Below the pieces are notes generated by a model. The model was not told where the DNA came from. It saw nothing but the letters and a program-made list of their open reading frames with translations, and did no database searches. This document shows, piece by piece, positions 7,370-15,240 of a DNA stretch of 22,019 bases. Numbering within the stretch: position 1 is the stretch's first letter; every line of letters begins with the position of its first letter. The translations under genes and the position numbers were made by a program. Source of the stretch: an uncultured Bacillota bacterium (GTDB lineage: Bacteria > Bacillota > Clostridia > Oscillospirales > Oscillospiraceae); NCBI GenBank assembly GCA_947383275.1, contig CANDCW010000039.1, positions 1 to 22,019 of the forward strand. Reading direction: 5' to 3'.

Positions 7370-8295
7370 TATGCCACCCCCAACAGGCTGATCTGGCTGT
7401 CATCTTCAGCCGGCTTCTTCGAGGTCTCTTTCGCGGCCGCCTTTTTCGGAGAGGCCGCTTTTTTATCCCCTTTCTTGCCTTTGGCCTGCTTGCTGCTCTT
7501 GCCCTTGGAGGTGGAGCCGCCCACATAAGGCTTCGGAACAAATTTTTCCTCCTGTTCTTGATCTTCTTTAGCATCCGGGTCGTTGAAATAGTCCACCGCC
7601 CACTGGTAGCAGAGATCGTCCGGGACATCGCTGCCATAGACGCCATTCTCAGGCTTGATGTCATTGTCCTTCATTTCCTGCTCAATGTACTCCCTGGCCT
7701 TGCGGTTGATATACCAGATGCAGTGAATCATGCTCTTGTGCGGGTGTCCAACACGGCGGGCGAAAGCCGGGTCCTCCAAACACTTCGTTTGGATGTATTC
7801 GGACACACAATCCTTCATGTTGCGGCGGGTGAGCCGTTCCGTGTCGGCACTCACGCGTTTCATAGAGGCAATCATCACCTCGTCGTCGCTCATAGCGGCC
7901 AGACGATCCAATTCTGCCTGCAAAGCAGCTTTATTCTGCTGCTGCTTTGCCTCCCAATCCGCCTTGCGCTGGGCCTCGGCAGCTTCATGGGACTGCCGCT
8001 TGGCATCTTCATCCTCTTTGCCGTCTGCTGTATCGTCGCTGGTCTCAGCCGCAGCAGAACCTTGGGGCACAGTCTGCTCGCCATCCGGTGCGCCATTGAC
8101 CTGAATCAAGGCGTCGGGGGCAGTCTCCGGCTCCGTCTGCTGGTGCGGCTCCTCCTCGAAAGCGGGAGGTACAGTCTCTGCCGGTTCATCCCAGGCGGGC
8201 GCCTCCGGCTCCGCAGGAACGGTAGGAACGATGTTCACAGAAGCCGGGTTGTTGCCATACTCCTGCTCCATGCTCATTTCAGAAAAAACTCCCAT
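7369..8295 (-). CDS. PcfK-like protein
   Basis: This 308-aa protein has three parts. Residues 1 to ~100 are Pro/Glu/Ala-rich and likely disordered. Residues ~130-235 form a compact helical domain with the PcfK pattern (a Lys-containing segment KSMIHCIWYINRKAREYIEQ, then a Gly/Asp turn and QWAVDYFND). The last ~60 residues are a Lys/Ala-rich tail that could bind nucleic acid. PcfK normally travels with PcfJ, and here they overlap by one base. ATG 8295 is preceded by AGGAGG at 9 nt; an upstream in-frame start at 8328 falls inside a hairpin and is rejected. Its role in element DNA processing is inferred from neighbours. Confidence 0.8.
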   Translation of the reverse strand: MGVFSEMSMEQEYGNNPASVNIVPTVPAEPEAPAWDEPAETVPPAFEEEPHQQTEPETAPDALIQVNGAPDGEQTVPQGSAAAETSDDTADGKEDEDAKRQSHEAAEAQRKADWEAKQQQNKAALQAELDRLAAMSDDEVMIASMKRVSADTERLTRRNMKDCVSEYIQTKCLEDPAFARRVGHPHKSMIHCIWYINRKAREYIEQEMKDNDIKPENGVYGSDVPDDLCYQWAVDYFNDPDAKEDQEQEEKFVPKPYVGGSTSKGKSSKQAKGKKGDKKAASPKKAAAKETSKKPAEDDSQISLLGVA

Positions 8296-8326
8296 GGTAA
8301 AAATCCTCCTGTTTGATTTTAATAGC

Positions 8327-8368
8327 AAAGGGACACAGACCAGCCATAGGCCGGTACTGTGTCCCTTT
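8327..8368 (-). terminator. Strong intercistronic hairpin before the PcfK-PcfJ genes
   Basis: A 12-bp perfect stem AAAGGGACACAG/CTGTGTCCCTTT (8327-8338 with 8357-8368) lies 12 nt after the stop of the 82-aa gene and 31 nt before the PcfK-like start. The A/T ends give a short U tract in both directions. It could terminate part of the leftward transcription, splitting the operon into replication and PcfK/J modules. No promoter between it and 8295 is obvious. Confidence 0.55.
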
Positions 8369-8379
8369 TCTCATTTTGC

Positions 8380-8628
8380 TCAAACCGCATAGATCAGGGT
8401 GCTGAACGGATCAAAGCAATAGCACACCAAATCCGGGTATTGAGCAGACTGTCGTTGGATCTCCTGTTGGACGGCGAGAGCGGGGCCTTCATTGTAGGCC
8501 AGATCCCATCCATCCCAAAACATTGCAGTGAAATAGCGGTGCAGTGGGTGGTATTGAACCTCCACCCCCAGCGCATGGCAAAACGAACTCATTTCTTCCA
8601 GCTGTTCCGCTTTGCTTCTATGCGCCAT
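8380..8628 (-). CDS. Small unknown protein coupled to the primase, 82 aa
   Basis: The frame from ATG 8628 gives an 82-aa acidic, aromatic-rich protein (EVQYHPLHRYFTAMFWDGWDLAYNEGP, ending PDLVCYCFDPFSTLIYAV). No family is recognised. Its start lies inside the last codons of the primase gene (11-nt overlap), a typical arrangement for translational coupling. The only RBS is a weak AGAAGAG just upstream, consistent with reinitiation. It is followed by a strong hairpin. Confidence 0.6.
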   Translation of the reverse strand: MAHRSKAEQLEEMSSFCHALGVEVQYHPLHRYFTAMFWDGWDLAYNEGPALAVQQEIQRQSAQYPDLVCYCFDPFSTLIYAV

Positions 8629-10150
8629 GATTCTCTTCTGGCAGTGGTTTTGCCAGCTCAGCGGAAAATTGTACGGGGACAAAGCCTGACTGGTCACAAT
8701 AGAAATAGCTCCTGTTTTTTTCGTCATACAGCTCCACCACGTCGGACATAGACAAACTGTGTCCCCGATAGCCCTCGGGGAAGGTATCGTTGCAGCGAAT
8801 GAAAATGCGTTCCAGTACATCCTTGGGCTCCGCATCCTTAGCACAGGGAATCTCCCCGTCATAGACCAGCCGGTAATCTGCCGCCGGCGGCTGCTGATAA
8901 CCGACCTTTCGCATTACCTCGATGCTTCGGAACGCAAAGGGATAGGTTTTGATCCCATCCAGATCCAACTGATAGACCCGGAACAACTGTAGCTGCTGTT
9001 CCATATTTATGGTCACAGCCTCCTTCCGTATCTCATTTTTCCTGTGCAGGGCCAACTGCCAATCATCAATCCCCTTGTAGTTGGGATTCCAGACCAGCCG
9101 CCGGCATGTCATACCGTGTTTGACTGCCAGCTGGCAGACTTTCGACGCGCCCTTGCTGACCATATCGTTGCTGTACTTGTCCATATCCTCAGCTTCAATG
9201 ATTTCCTCGGTGCCGTTCTTCCTTAAAAACGCGAACAGTTCATCCAGCCCGGCGGTATTGTTTGCCCCAATCATAGCGGCAAAGGAGCGGCCAGTCAGGG
9301 CGTGAACAATATCCGCTTTCAAAGCGCCCTCCGTCACGTAAACGATGCGGGAGCATGGATCGCCCACAAAATGGATTGGGCATTTCGATGTGGTTCCCAT
9401 ATTCTTACCTGTAGAGGACAGCGTGAGGTATTTTATCCCGGACTTTTCCGGCGGGTCATCCTTATCCCGAATGGGCTTGTCCAAACGGGTCTGGAGACCG
9501 CAGAGCAGTCCCTCCACGCTGCGAATAGGAATGAGAATCCCAGAGGTCCGCCGGTGGAACTTGATTGTCCATTTTCCGTAGTCGTCTATGTAGAAACCCG
9601 GGACACCTTGGACCCGGTATCCAAACTCCGCCAGCTGCCTTGCCAATATGCGGCAGAATTCCGGGGGAGGGGTGCTCTTGAAACCAAACTGGTCGATCTG
9701 AGCGTCTGTCAGCCCCCGCTTGCTGCGCAAATGTTCCCGATGGGCTGACGTCAAGGACAGAGCGGACATCATAGTAGTAAAGGTGCGGTGTATTTCCTGC
9801 TCGCTGGCACGTTCCGCTTGGGGCATCTCTTTATTAGGCCCAGCCGGACTGGGAGTGCTGTACGCCGAGGCAGCGCTCCCGGTCTGCAAGGCATCGCAGA
9901 TCTCCTTGTAGGCATCTGAATTGCTGATCCTATAGACCTTTGCGTACAAAGCCAGCATCCCGCCGCCCTCACCGCAGTAGTTGCAGCGCCAGACATTCTT
10001 CGTCAGATTGAGGTTCATCTTCCCGCGGCGGTCACCGCAGATGGGGCAGTCCACATAGATGTGGCCGGACCCTTCCCTCCTAATGTTCAGACGGAGAAGG
10101 GAAGCAACGTCCATAATGGTAAAAGGAAAACCTGTCGCTTTGTAGTCCAT
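8618..10150 (-). CDS. CHC2 zinc-finger/DUF3854 primase-like protein fused to a YodL-like domain
   Basis: This 510-aa protein starts with a DnaG-type zinc-binding domain using four Cys (C35, C38, C56, C59) in CPICGD...WRCNYCGEGG. The middle (~260-375) is a Toprim-like DUF3854 region: IVYVTEGALKADIV (catalytic-type Glu), an acidic EAEDMD segment and a terminal GIDDW. Residues ~390-496 form a separate YodL-like domain: FRVYQLDLDG, DYRLVYDGEI, RGHSLSMSDVVEL and YCDQSGFVPV. The first parts point to priming of element DNA; the function of YodL-like domains is not established. ATG 10150 has AAGGAG at 10 nt. It lies between the linker protein gene and the 82-aa gene. A strong internal Shine-Dalgarno sits just before the YodL part. 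Confidence 0.85.
   Translation of the reverse strand: MDYKATGFPFTIMDVASLLRLNIRREGSGHIYVDCPICGDRRGKMNLNLTKNVWRCNYCGEGGGMLALYAKVYRISNSDAYKEICDALQTGSAASAYSTPSPAGPNKEMPQAERASEQEIHRTFTTMMSALSLTSAHREHLRSKRGLTDAQIDQFGFKSTPPPEFCRILARQLAEFGYRVQGVPGFYIDDYGKWTIKFHRRTSGILIPIRSVEGLLCGLQTRLDKPIRDKDDPPEKSGIKYLTLSSTGKNMGTTSKCPIHFVGDPCSRIVYVTEGALKADIVHALTGRSFAAMIGANNTAGLDELFAFLRKNGTEEIIEAEDMDKYSNDMVSKGASKVCQLAVKHGMTCRRLVWNPNYKGIDDWQLALHRKNEIRKEAVTINMEQQLQLFRVYQLDLDGIKTYPFAFRSIEVMRKVGYQQPPAADYRLVYDGEIPCAKDAEPKDVLERIFIRCNDTFPEGYRGHSLSMSDVVELYDEKNRSYFYCDQSGFVPVQFSAELAKPLPEENHGA
9002..9025 (-). promoter_or_regulatory. Internal Shine-Dalgarno and possible start of the YodL-like domain
   Basis: Inside the primase frame a perfect AAGGAGG (9019-9025) precedes an in-frame GTG (9016) by 2 nt and an in-frame ATG (9004) by 14 nt, just before the YodL-like domain. 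Neither spacing is ideal. It may be the leftover ribosome binding site of a once separate YodL gene, or may still give some free domain protein. Confidence 0.4.
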
Positions 10151-10192
10151 AGGAATTAGCTCCTTCCATCAGTCCGGTGGGCAGGATATGAG

Positions 10193-11287
10193 TTAGCCGG
10201 CCTTCTGCATCTGACGGTAGTTCCAGAGCAGGGTCGCCCCGGCCTTCAAGATGTTGCTGGCATCCTGGCAGCCGACCATGTACCATCTCAGGCTGGTCGG
10301 GCGGCGGTCAAGGACCTGACCCAGCGTCCACCCCTTGCAGGTACCCAGCGGAACCAGAATGTCCCGGGCCTCATCCATCGTCATGCGCTCGCAGATCTCC
10401 TCCACGGTCATATCATCCGTGTAGCCGTTCTGGGCATCCGCTGCGTGATCGGCATTTTTGCCGTTTTCAGCCTCGGCATCCAGTTCGGTATGGGAAGTCA
10501 TAGGCAGCACGGTCACATTCTCCGGAGCGGAGGGCATACCGACCCCGGTAACCTCTTCCTGGGAAGCAGGCGCTTCCTCAACGGGGGCAGCCTCCGCAGC
10601 TTCCACGGCCAGCAGTTCGTCGTCAGGTTCCTGATCTGAGGCCGGAACCACAGCCTCCTCCGGCGCGGCCTGCGCAGGGACGGCGGGTTCCTCAGCCACA
10701 TTCGCTTCGGACGTTTCTGTGGGTTTCGGCTCTTCCACGGCCTTTTCCGCAGGCACAGCAGCCGGTTCAGAGGCATTCACAGGTTCCGCTTCCAATATCG
10801 GAGTTCCGGCAGAGGCCGTGGCCGTCGGATGCGTCTCCACCTGAGACAGCGGGACTTCAGAGCCAAATCCGCTGCCATCGGACACCTGTGCCACGTCACA
10901 CAACTGGATGCCAAAGCCAGCGTTATCCAGCGCCTCGTTCAGCGCCTCGTCCTGAGCCGCCCGGATATACAAGCCACCGGGGACATTCCGGGCCATCTGC
11001 GTGGAGGTGAAGCTGGCGAGGAAGGAAGCGTTGTCCTCCTTGTTGGCGTAGAGCCGGGCCTCGAAGATCGCCATCTGGTCCGTGATCCGCAGGGGATTGA
11101 GGTACATCCGCCCGTTGGGGCAGGCCAGCCGGAACCAGAGCTTCTTGTAGCAGAGGTCCAGCTTCAGCACCTTTTCCCCGTCCCGGGTGACCGTGCGCAG
11201 GTACTTCAGCGGGTCAAACCCCGGCACCTTCCGCAGCTCCCTGGCGGCGGGAACGGTAGCGAGCATCGAATTTTTCTTCTCGTTCAT
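10193..11287 (-). CDS. Conserved mobile-element unknown with acidic linker
   Basis: This is a 364-aa protein in three parts. Residues 1 to ~133 form a compact domain (DPLKYLRTVTRDGEKVLKLDL, YKKLWFRLACPNGRMYLNPL, ITDQMAIFEARLY, then IRAAQDEALNEALDNAGFGIQ). It resembles a conserved unknown protein found beside recD/yqaJ-type genes in clostridial elements. Residues ~140-295 are a low-complexity Ala/Pro/Glu/Val linker. The last ~60 residues (PLGTCKGWTLGQVLDRRPTSLRWYMVG) have the shape of the short 'FGKxKGxTLxEIxxxYLxWL' module attached to some exonucleases and DNA-binding proteins. That suggests, but does not prove, DNA or nuclease contacts. ATG 11287 has AGAGGAG at 9 nt. It is flanked by recD2-like and primase genes. 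Confidence 0.7.
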   Translation of the reverse strand: MNEKKNSMLATVPAARELRKVPGFDPLKYLRTVTRDGEKVLKLDLCYKKLWFRLACPNGRMYLNPLRITDQMAIFEARLYANKEDNASFLASFTSTQMARNVPGGLYIRAAQDEALNEALDNAGFGIQLCDVAQVSDGSGFGSEVPLSQVETHPTATASAGTPILEAEPVNASEPAAVPAEKAVEEPKPTETSEANVAEEPAVPAQAAPEEAVVPASDQEPDDELLAVEAAEAAPVEEAPASQEEVTGVGMPSAPENVTVLPMTSHTELDAEAENGKNADHAADAQNGYTDDMTVEEICERMTMDEARDILVPLGTCKGWTLGQVLDRRPTSLRWYMVGCQDASNILKAGATLLWNYRQMQKAG

Positions 11288-11357
11288 TTGCGTAAACTCC
11301 TCTCATTAAAATAAACAAGAGATACCCATGCCATTTTCTGCATAGCGCATCCCTTTT

Positions 11358-13631
11358 TTAACCGGCATTTTTCAATTCACGTTTCGGCGTGGGTGTACGT
11401 GTTCGCGCACAGTGGTACAGGGTAATGCGTTCACCCAACAGGGTGTTGCGCTTCCCATTCCTGCTTTTGCGAATCGCCATATACAGTGCCTTCTTGTGTC
11501 CTACCAGAATCACCCGCCGCTTGGCACGGGTAATGCCCGTATAGAACAGATTCCTTGACAGCAAAATCTTGTGGGCTGGGAGCATGGGGATAATGACCAG
11601 ATCGTACTCGCTGCCCTGGGCCTTGTGGATGGTGGAGGCGTAAGAGAGTTCCAGTTCTCCCAGGCTCTCCAGCGGATAGTCGGCAAAGCGGCCATCAAAA
11701 TTGATGATGACTGTGCCGGACCGGATGGTATACACCACCCCGATCTCACCGTTGAATACTCCCGTGGAGATTGGCTCATTGGCCCGGTCGTGCAGAATGA
11801 TGTCGTAGTTATTCTTCACCTGCATCACCCTGTCGTGCAGCCGGAACAATTTCCCGCCAAATGTAACCTCGGGCTTGCCCGGTTCCGCCGGATTGACTTC
11901 CTCCCGGATGGCCTCGTTCAGCCCGTTGGCGGAAGCGGCGCCCTCCGAACGAAAGGGGGAGAGAATCTGTACCTGTTCCATGCCGGTATGTGCCAATTCG
12001 GTCCGGTAGACCTCGCGGATCAGCTCCGCAACCTCCTCCTGAGAGTCGGCTTGAATGAAGGCGAAATCCCGGCCATAGTACAGGTCGCAATTACCCTCCC
12101 TGACAAATTTGGCATTGTAGGCGATCAGGCTGTCCTTGGCCTGACGGAAAATCTGGTCAAGCACCGTTACCGGCACCAGACCGCATTCAATCAGCTCCCG
12201 GAACACACTGCCTGCGCCCACGCTTTCCAGCTGGTCGGCGTCGCCTACCAACAGCACCTTTGTCCCGGGCTTCAGCCGGGAAAATAACTGGTAGGCCAGC
12301 CACATATCCATCATGGAGCACTCGTCCACGATCAGGAGGTCAGCTTCCAGCTCCTGCTTCTTCTGCCATCCAGCGTCCTCACCGTGGAGGCCCAGGAGAC
12401 TATGCAGGGTCTGTGCGCTGTCCATTCCTGTGGTTTCCGCCATGCGGCGGCTGGCCTTGCCGGTCGGTGCGCCCAGCTTGATGATGTTCTTGGGATAAAG
12501 CCGCTGGTACGCCTCGATCACAGCCTTCAAAATGGTACTTTTGCCGGTACCGGGGCCTCCGGTGATGATGGACAGGTTATGCTGAAACACCATCTCCACA
12601 CCCTCGTACTGCTTGGGCGACAGCTGGATACCCAATCGGCCCCTGATTTGCTCCATGACGGGGGCAAGTCTGACCGGCTCCGGCACCTCCAGGAGCATCT
12701 GTACCACCTTGCAGGCGGTCTCGCTCTCCTGGGTGAACACATGGGGCAGATAGATGTTTCCCTTGTTGGCAACTATCACATTGTCCATAATCATTGCCTT
12801 CACCTCCTGCTCCACCTGCTGCCGGTTCAGGCGCAGGTCAAGCTGGGGGATTTTCTCGTTCAACAGTAAAAGAGCGTCCCTAACCAATGTATCCGCTTCC
12901 AGGTAGAGGTGGCCCTTCTCTGTGCGGGATTTCTCCAGCGTATAGAACAGCGCCCCCTGGACACGCATGGGGTCATGGAGGTCGCCGCCGGATTTCTGCA
13001 CGATGGCGTCAACCCTCTTGAATCCGAAGCCTGAAATTTGGCACAGCCGGAACGGGCTTTTCCGCAGCAGCTCCACACCGTCCGGGCCGAAATGCTCATA
13101 GATTTTCATGGCCGTGGTGGGGGTCACCTTAAAGGGGGCCAGCAGGGTCATAATGTCACGCATGGCCTTGCTTTCCGCATAGCCAGCCTTGATTGCATCC
13201 AGCCGTTCCTCGGTGATACCCCGGATTTCCAGCAGCTTGTCCGGCTGGTGCTCCAGAATATAGAGGGACTGAACGCCGAACCGCTGGATAATGGCGTCGG
13301 CCGTTTTCTCACCGATGCCTTTCAGCAGGCCGGAGGACAGATAGCCCCGGATGCCCTCAACAGTGGGTGGCACGATCTCATGCCACCTGTCCACCTGAAG
13401 CTGGCAGCCATACTTGCCCTTTGTCCACGTTCCCTCCAGCTCCATCTTGATGGAATCCGTCCGGGGCAGGTCATACCCGACAGCGGTAAACCGAATCAGA
13501 TGGTCGCCAAAGGGGAAGGAAGTTCGGGCGTCCTCCGGGATCATCAGGTCTGCGGTTTTCAGCCGCAGCACGCAGTATTTGCTGGCCTCGTTGTAAAATA
13601 ATGTTTTGTCAAATGCAGCGACAATGCTCAT
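11358..13631 (-). CDS. RecD2-like superfamily 1 DNA helicase
   Basis: This 757-aa ATP-dependent 5'-3' DNA helicase is of the RecBC-independent RecD2 type. The N-terminal part holds helix-hairpin-helix repeats (LLKGIGEKTADAI ~103-115, LEIRGIT, ISGFGFKRVDAI). The motor follows: Walker A GGPGTGKST (358-366), APTGKAS, Walker B VDECSMMD (435-442), GDADQLESVGAG (463-474), then LDQIFRQ, an ASTIHKAQGSEYD motif and YTGITRAK near the end. Length is normal for RecD2. Of the two nearby ATGs, 13631 is 7 nt from AGGAGG and preferred; 13637 is almost touching it. It follows the exonuclease gene after 18 nt, so an unwinding-plus-resection pair acting on element DNA ends is likely. Confidence 0.92.
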   Translation of the reverse strand: MSIVAAFDKTLFYNEASKYCVLRLKTADLMIPEDARTSFPFGDHLIRFTAVGYDLPRTDSIKMELEGTWTKGKYGCQLQVDRWHEIVPPTVEGIRGYLSSGLLKGIGEKTADAIIQRFGVQSLYILEHQPDKLLEIRGITEERLDAIKAGYAESKAMRDIMTLLAPFKVTPTTAMKIYEHFGPDGVELLRKSPFRLCQISGFGFKRVDAIVQKSGGDLHDPMRVQGALFYTLEKSRTEKGHLYLEADTLVRDALLLLNEKIPQLDLRLNRQQVEQEVKAMIMDNVIVANKGNIYLPHVFTQESETACKVVQMLLEVPEPVRLAPVMEQIRGRLGIQLSPKQYEGVEMVFQHNLSIITGGPGTGKSTILKAVIEAYQRLYPKNIIKLGAPTGKASRRMAETTGMDSAQTLHSLLGLHGEDAGWQKKQELEADLLIVDECSMMDMWLAYQLFSRLKPGTKVLLVGDADQLESVGAGSVFRELIECGLVPVTVLDQIFRQAKDSLIAYNAKFVREGNCDLYYGRDFAFIQADSQEEVAELIREVYRTELAHTGMEQVQILSPFRSEGAASANGLNEAIREEVNPAEPGKPEVTFGGKLFRLHDRVMQVKNNYDIILHDRANEPISTGVFNGEIGVVYTIRSGTVIINFDGRFADYPLESLGELELSYASTIHKAQGSEYDLVIIPMLPAHKILLSRNLFYTGITRAKRRVILVGHKKALYMAIRKSRNGKRNTLLGERITLYHCARTRTPTPKRELKNAG

Positions 13632-13649
13632 AGTCATACCTCCTGGGGC

Positions 13650-14702
13650 TTACGCCGCTTTCGGCTCGGCCCGTTTCACATTGAACCGCCTGCTCTCGGA
13701 GACTGAGACATATTCTGTGTAGATTTCCGGGTGGCTCTCCTTCAGCCGCAGCAGATTGTCTTTCAAAATGCTCTCCTTGTAGCTGGGATTGAATGTCACG
13801 GTATAGCTGCCGCTGGCGTCCTCATAGACGGCGGTGCAGCTGCTCCCCATGTCGGCTACAATCAGTGCCTTCATGCGGTCCATCTCAGCTTTGAGCCGGT
13901 TTGATTCCGCGTCCAGCCGTTTTTTCTCTGCTTGCAGCTCCAGGAACCGGAACATTTTCGCGGATTGGGGCGGTGTCAGCAGAACAGGCGGAGCATCCTT
14001 TGAGGATGGTCCCATCAGCCGGCGCAGGCTCTCCAGGATCAATTCGCCATCGTCCTCAAAATAGGGCGGCGGCACCTGGGCCTGGACATGATTGAGCCAG
14101 AAGTCCTCCTCCAGAGAAATCAGTTCCGATTCATAGTCCATGTCCCGGTCAATGTGCCGGATGATGACCTCTTCCTCGTTGTTTCCATAGAGGCAGCAGT
14201 AATAGACCCGGTTCAGGTTCATCACCGCCATGTAGTGCCGTCCCTGGGACTCGTAGTACACAGGAACAATCGGTTTTCCGTCGTACTCCCACTTGTCGCG
14301 GGCGTTGTAGTTGGTGGTCTTACACTCCAGGATGGCTGTGCTGCCGTCGGGCATTTCCACAAGGAAATCCAGATCGGCCAGCATCCAGGGGTAGGCCGGG
14401 TGCTGGAACATACACTTGCGCCGGTAGATTTTCAGCCCGGTTTTCTTCGCAAAGATACGGGCCACCAAATCCTCCAGCAGAGTTCCGACCTCCATAGCGA
14501 CCCAGTTCCCTTCATCGTCCTCGATAGGAAGGTTCCGCTTGTCGTAGTAGAGGTCCATCGCCGTCCGAAAAGGGGAGATCCCTAGGGCAGACGCCGCATC
14601 ACTGCCGCCAAGTCCCTGTCGGCGGTATGCGAGCCATTCTTCCCTTGACAGATCAGCCGTTTCCACCAGCACCAGCGGCTGATATTCAGCGGCCTGTGCC
14701 AA
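13650..14702 (-). CDS. YqaJ-type (lambda exonuclease fold) recombination nuclease
   Basis: This is a 350-aa protein. The YqaJ/lambda-exonuclease nuclease core spans residues ~20-210: WLAYRRQGLGGSDAASALG, GTLLEDLV, MLADLDFLV (D110, D112) and ILECKTTN (E126, K128), the acidic-Lys metal site that degrades one strand of dsDNA ends. The C-terminal third has a coiled-coil helix (FRFLELQAEKKRLDAESNRLKAEMD) and a basic end. No RecT/Beta-type annealing protein is visible beside it. The start is a TTG at 14702 preceded by AAGGAGG at about 9 nt. The next in-frame ATG would delete the conserved GGSDAA segment. First large gene of the leftward operon. Confidence 0.88.
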   Translation of the reverse strand: MAQAAEYQPLVLVETADLSREEWLAYRRQGLGGSDAASALGISPFRTAMDLYYDKRNLPIEDDEGNWVAMEVGTLLEDLVARIFAKKTGLKIYRRKCMFQHPAYPWMLADLDFLVEMPDGSTAILECKTTNYNARDKWEYDGKPIVPVYYESQGRHYMAVMNLNRVYYCCLYGNNEEEVIIRHIDRDMDYESELISLEEDFWLNHVQAQVPPPYFEDDGELILESLRRLMGPSSKDAPPVLLTPPQSAKMFRFLELQAEKKRLDAESNRLKAEMDRMKALIVADMGSSCTAVYEDASGSYTVTFNPSYKESILKDNLLRLKESHPEIYTEYVSVSESRRFNVKRAEPKAA

Positions 14703-14745
14703 GTGCAGCAGCCTCCTTCCTGGGAACAGCGATCTTCGATGCCGT

Positions 14746-14832
14746 CTACTGGTTCTTCCTGCGGCTGAGCCTCATGGAGCCCGCCGCACGCCTGGGATGA
14801 CCTCCCGGTTTCCAGAATCTTTTGCGTTTCAT
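14746..14832 (-). CDS. Possible 28-residue basic leader peptide
   Basis: AAGGAG is followed at proper spacing by ATG 14832 and 28 codons encoding a very basic peptide (begins MKRKRFWKPGGHPRRAA), then TAG. It is the first open frame after the multibranched terminator and ends 43 nt before the exonuclease start. It may be a leader peptide, a small DNA/RNA-binding protein, or the remnant of a larger gene. No family is recognised. Confidence 0.35.
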   Translation of the reverse strand: MKRKRFWKPGGHPRRAAGSMRLSRRKNQ

Positions 14833-14888
14833 AGCCTGTCTCCTTCCATAATTTGATATATCCTCAAAGCCTTTCGGCATTTGGGCAG

Positions 14889-15131
14889 AAAAAAAGCGAG
14901 AATGACCTGAAACTGAACGTCAGTTTTGTCCGTCGGGTGACGGGCATCGGTCATTCTCGCATAGGTGGGAAAATCCCCAGAAAAAGCAAAAAGCCAGCAG
15001 CTACCGGCCATTTAGGCGCAGTAATACCACTGGCAACACATACAAACTTAACAGCGTGTGCAATTCGGATCGCTCCGATCACCGGGCAAAGCCCAGCTAT
15101 CCCCGAGGGGAGGCGCACAAAAATCAATTAC
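14889..15131 (-). ncRNA. Structured operon leader ending in a multibranched terminator (candidate attenuator)
   Basis: From the predicted start near 15131 the minus-strand RNA first folds as short hairpins: CCCC-GGGG (15101-15110), GGGC-TTT-GCCC (15084-15094), and CGGA with a GCGA tetraloop (15066-15077). It ends in a 12-bp perfect stem (14896-14907 with 14949-14960) enclosing two smaller hairpins: AAACTGA/TCAGTTT (14910-14916 with 14920-14926) and CCGTC/GACGG (14930-14934 with 14939-14943). Seven Us (14889-14895) follow directly. This is an intrinsic terminator lying between the promoter and the first genes, so transcription of the whole operon must pass it. Regulated read-through (protein, ligand or RNA) is inferred. 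No known riboswitch class is recognised. Confidence 0.65.
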
Positions 15132-15137
15132 ACGGAT

Positions 15138-15166
15138 AGCATACCACAAGATATAGAGATTGTCAA
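15138..15166 (-). promoter_or_regulatory. Promoter of the leftward DNA-processing operon
   Basis: On the minus strand TTGACA (15161-15166) is followed after 17 nt by TATGCT (15138-15143). Transcription would start near 15131, giving a ~300-nt leader before the first possible start codon. This is the only strong leftward promoter seen upstream of the exonuclease gene. Confidence 0.75.
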
Positions 15167-15240
15167 CGCCAATCTTCTTATATCTTGTTTCCTTTTTTCT
15201 TTGCAGAATATAGCACATCCTCTATCTGTTTATTTTTAGA

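Noticed and set aside
14829..15011. 60-codon minus-strand frame that would overlap the 28-codon ORF by ATGA
   Set aside because: It runs through the 12-bp terminator stem and T run and has no RBS, so the RNA structure explains the sequence better.
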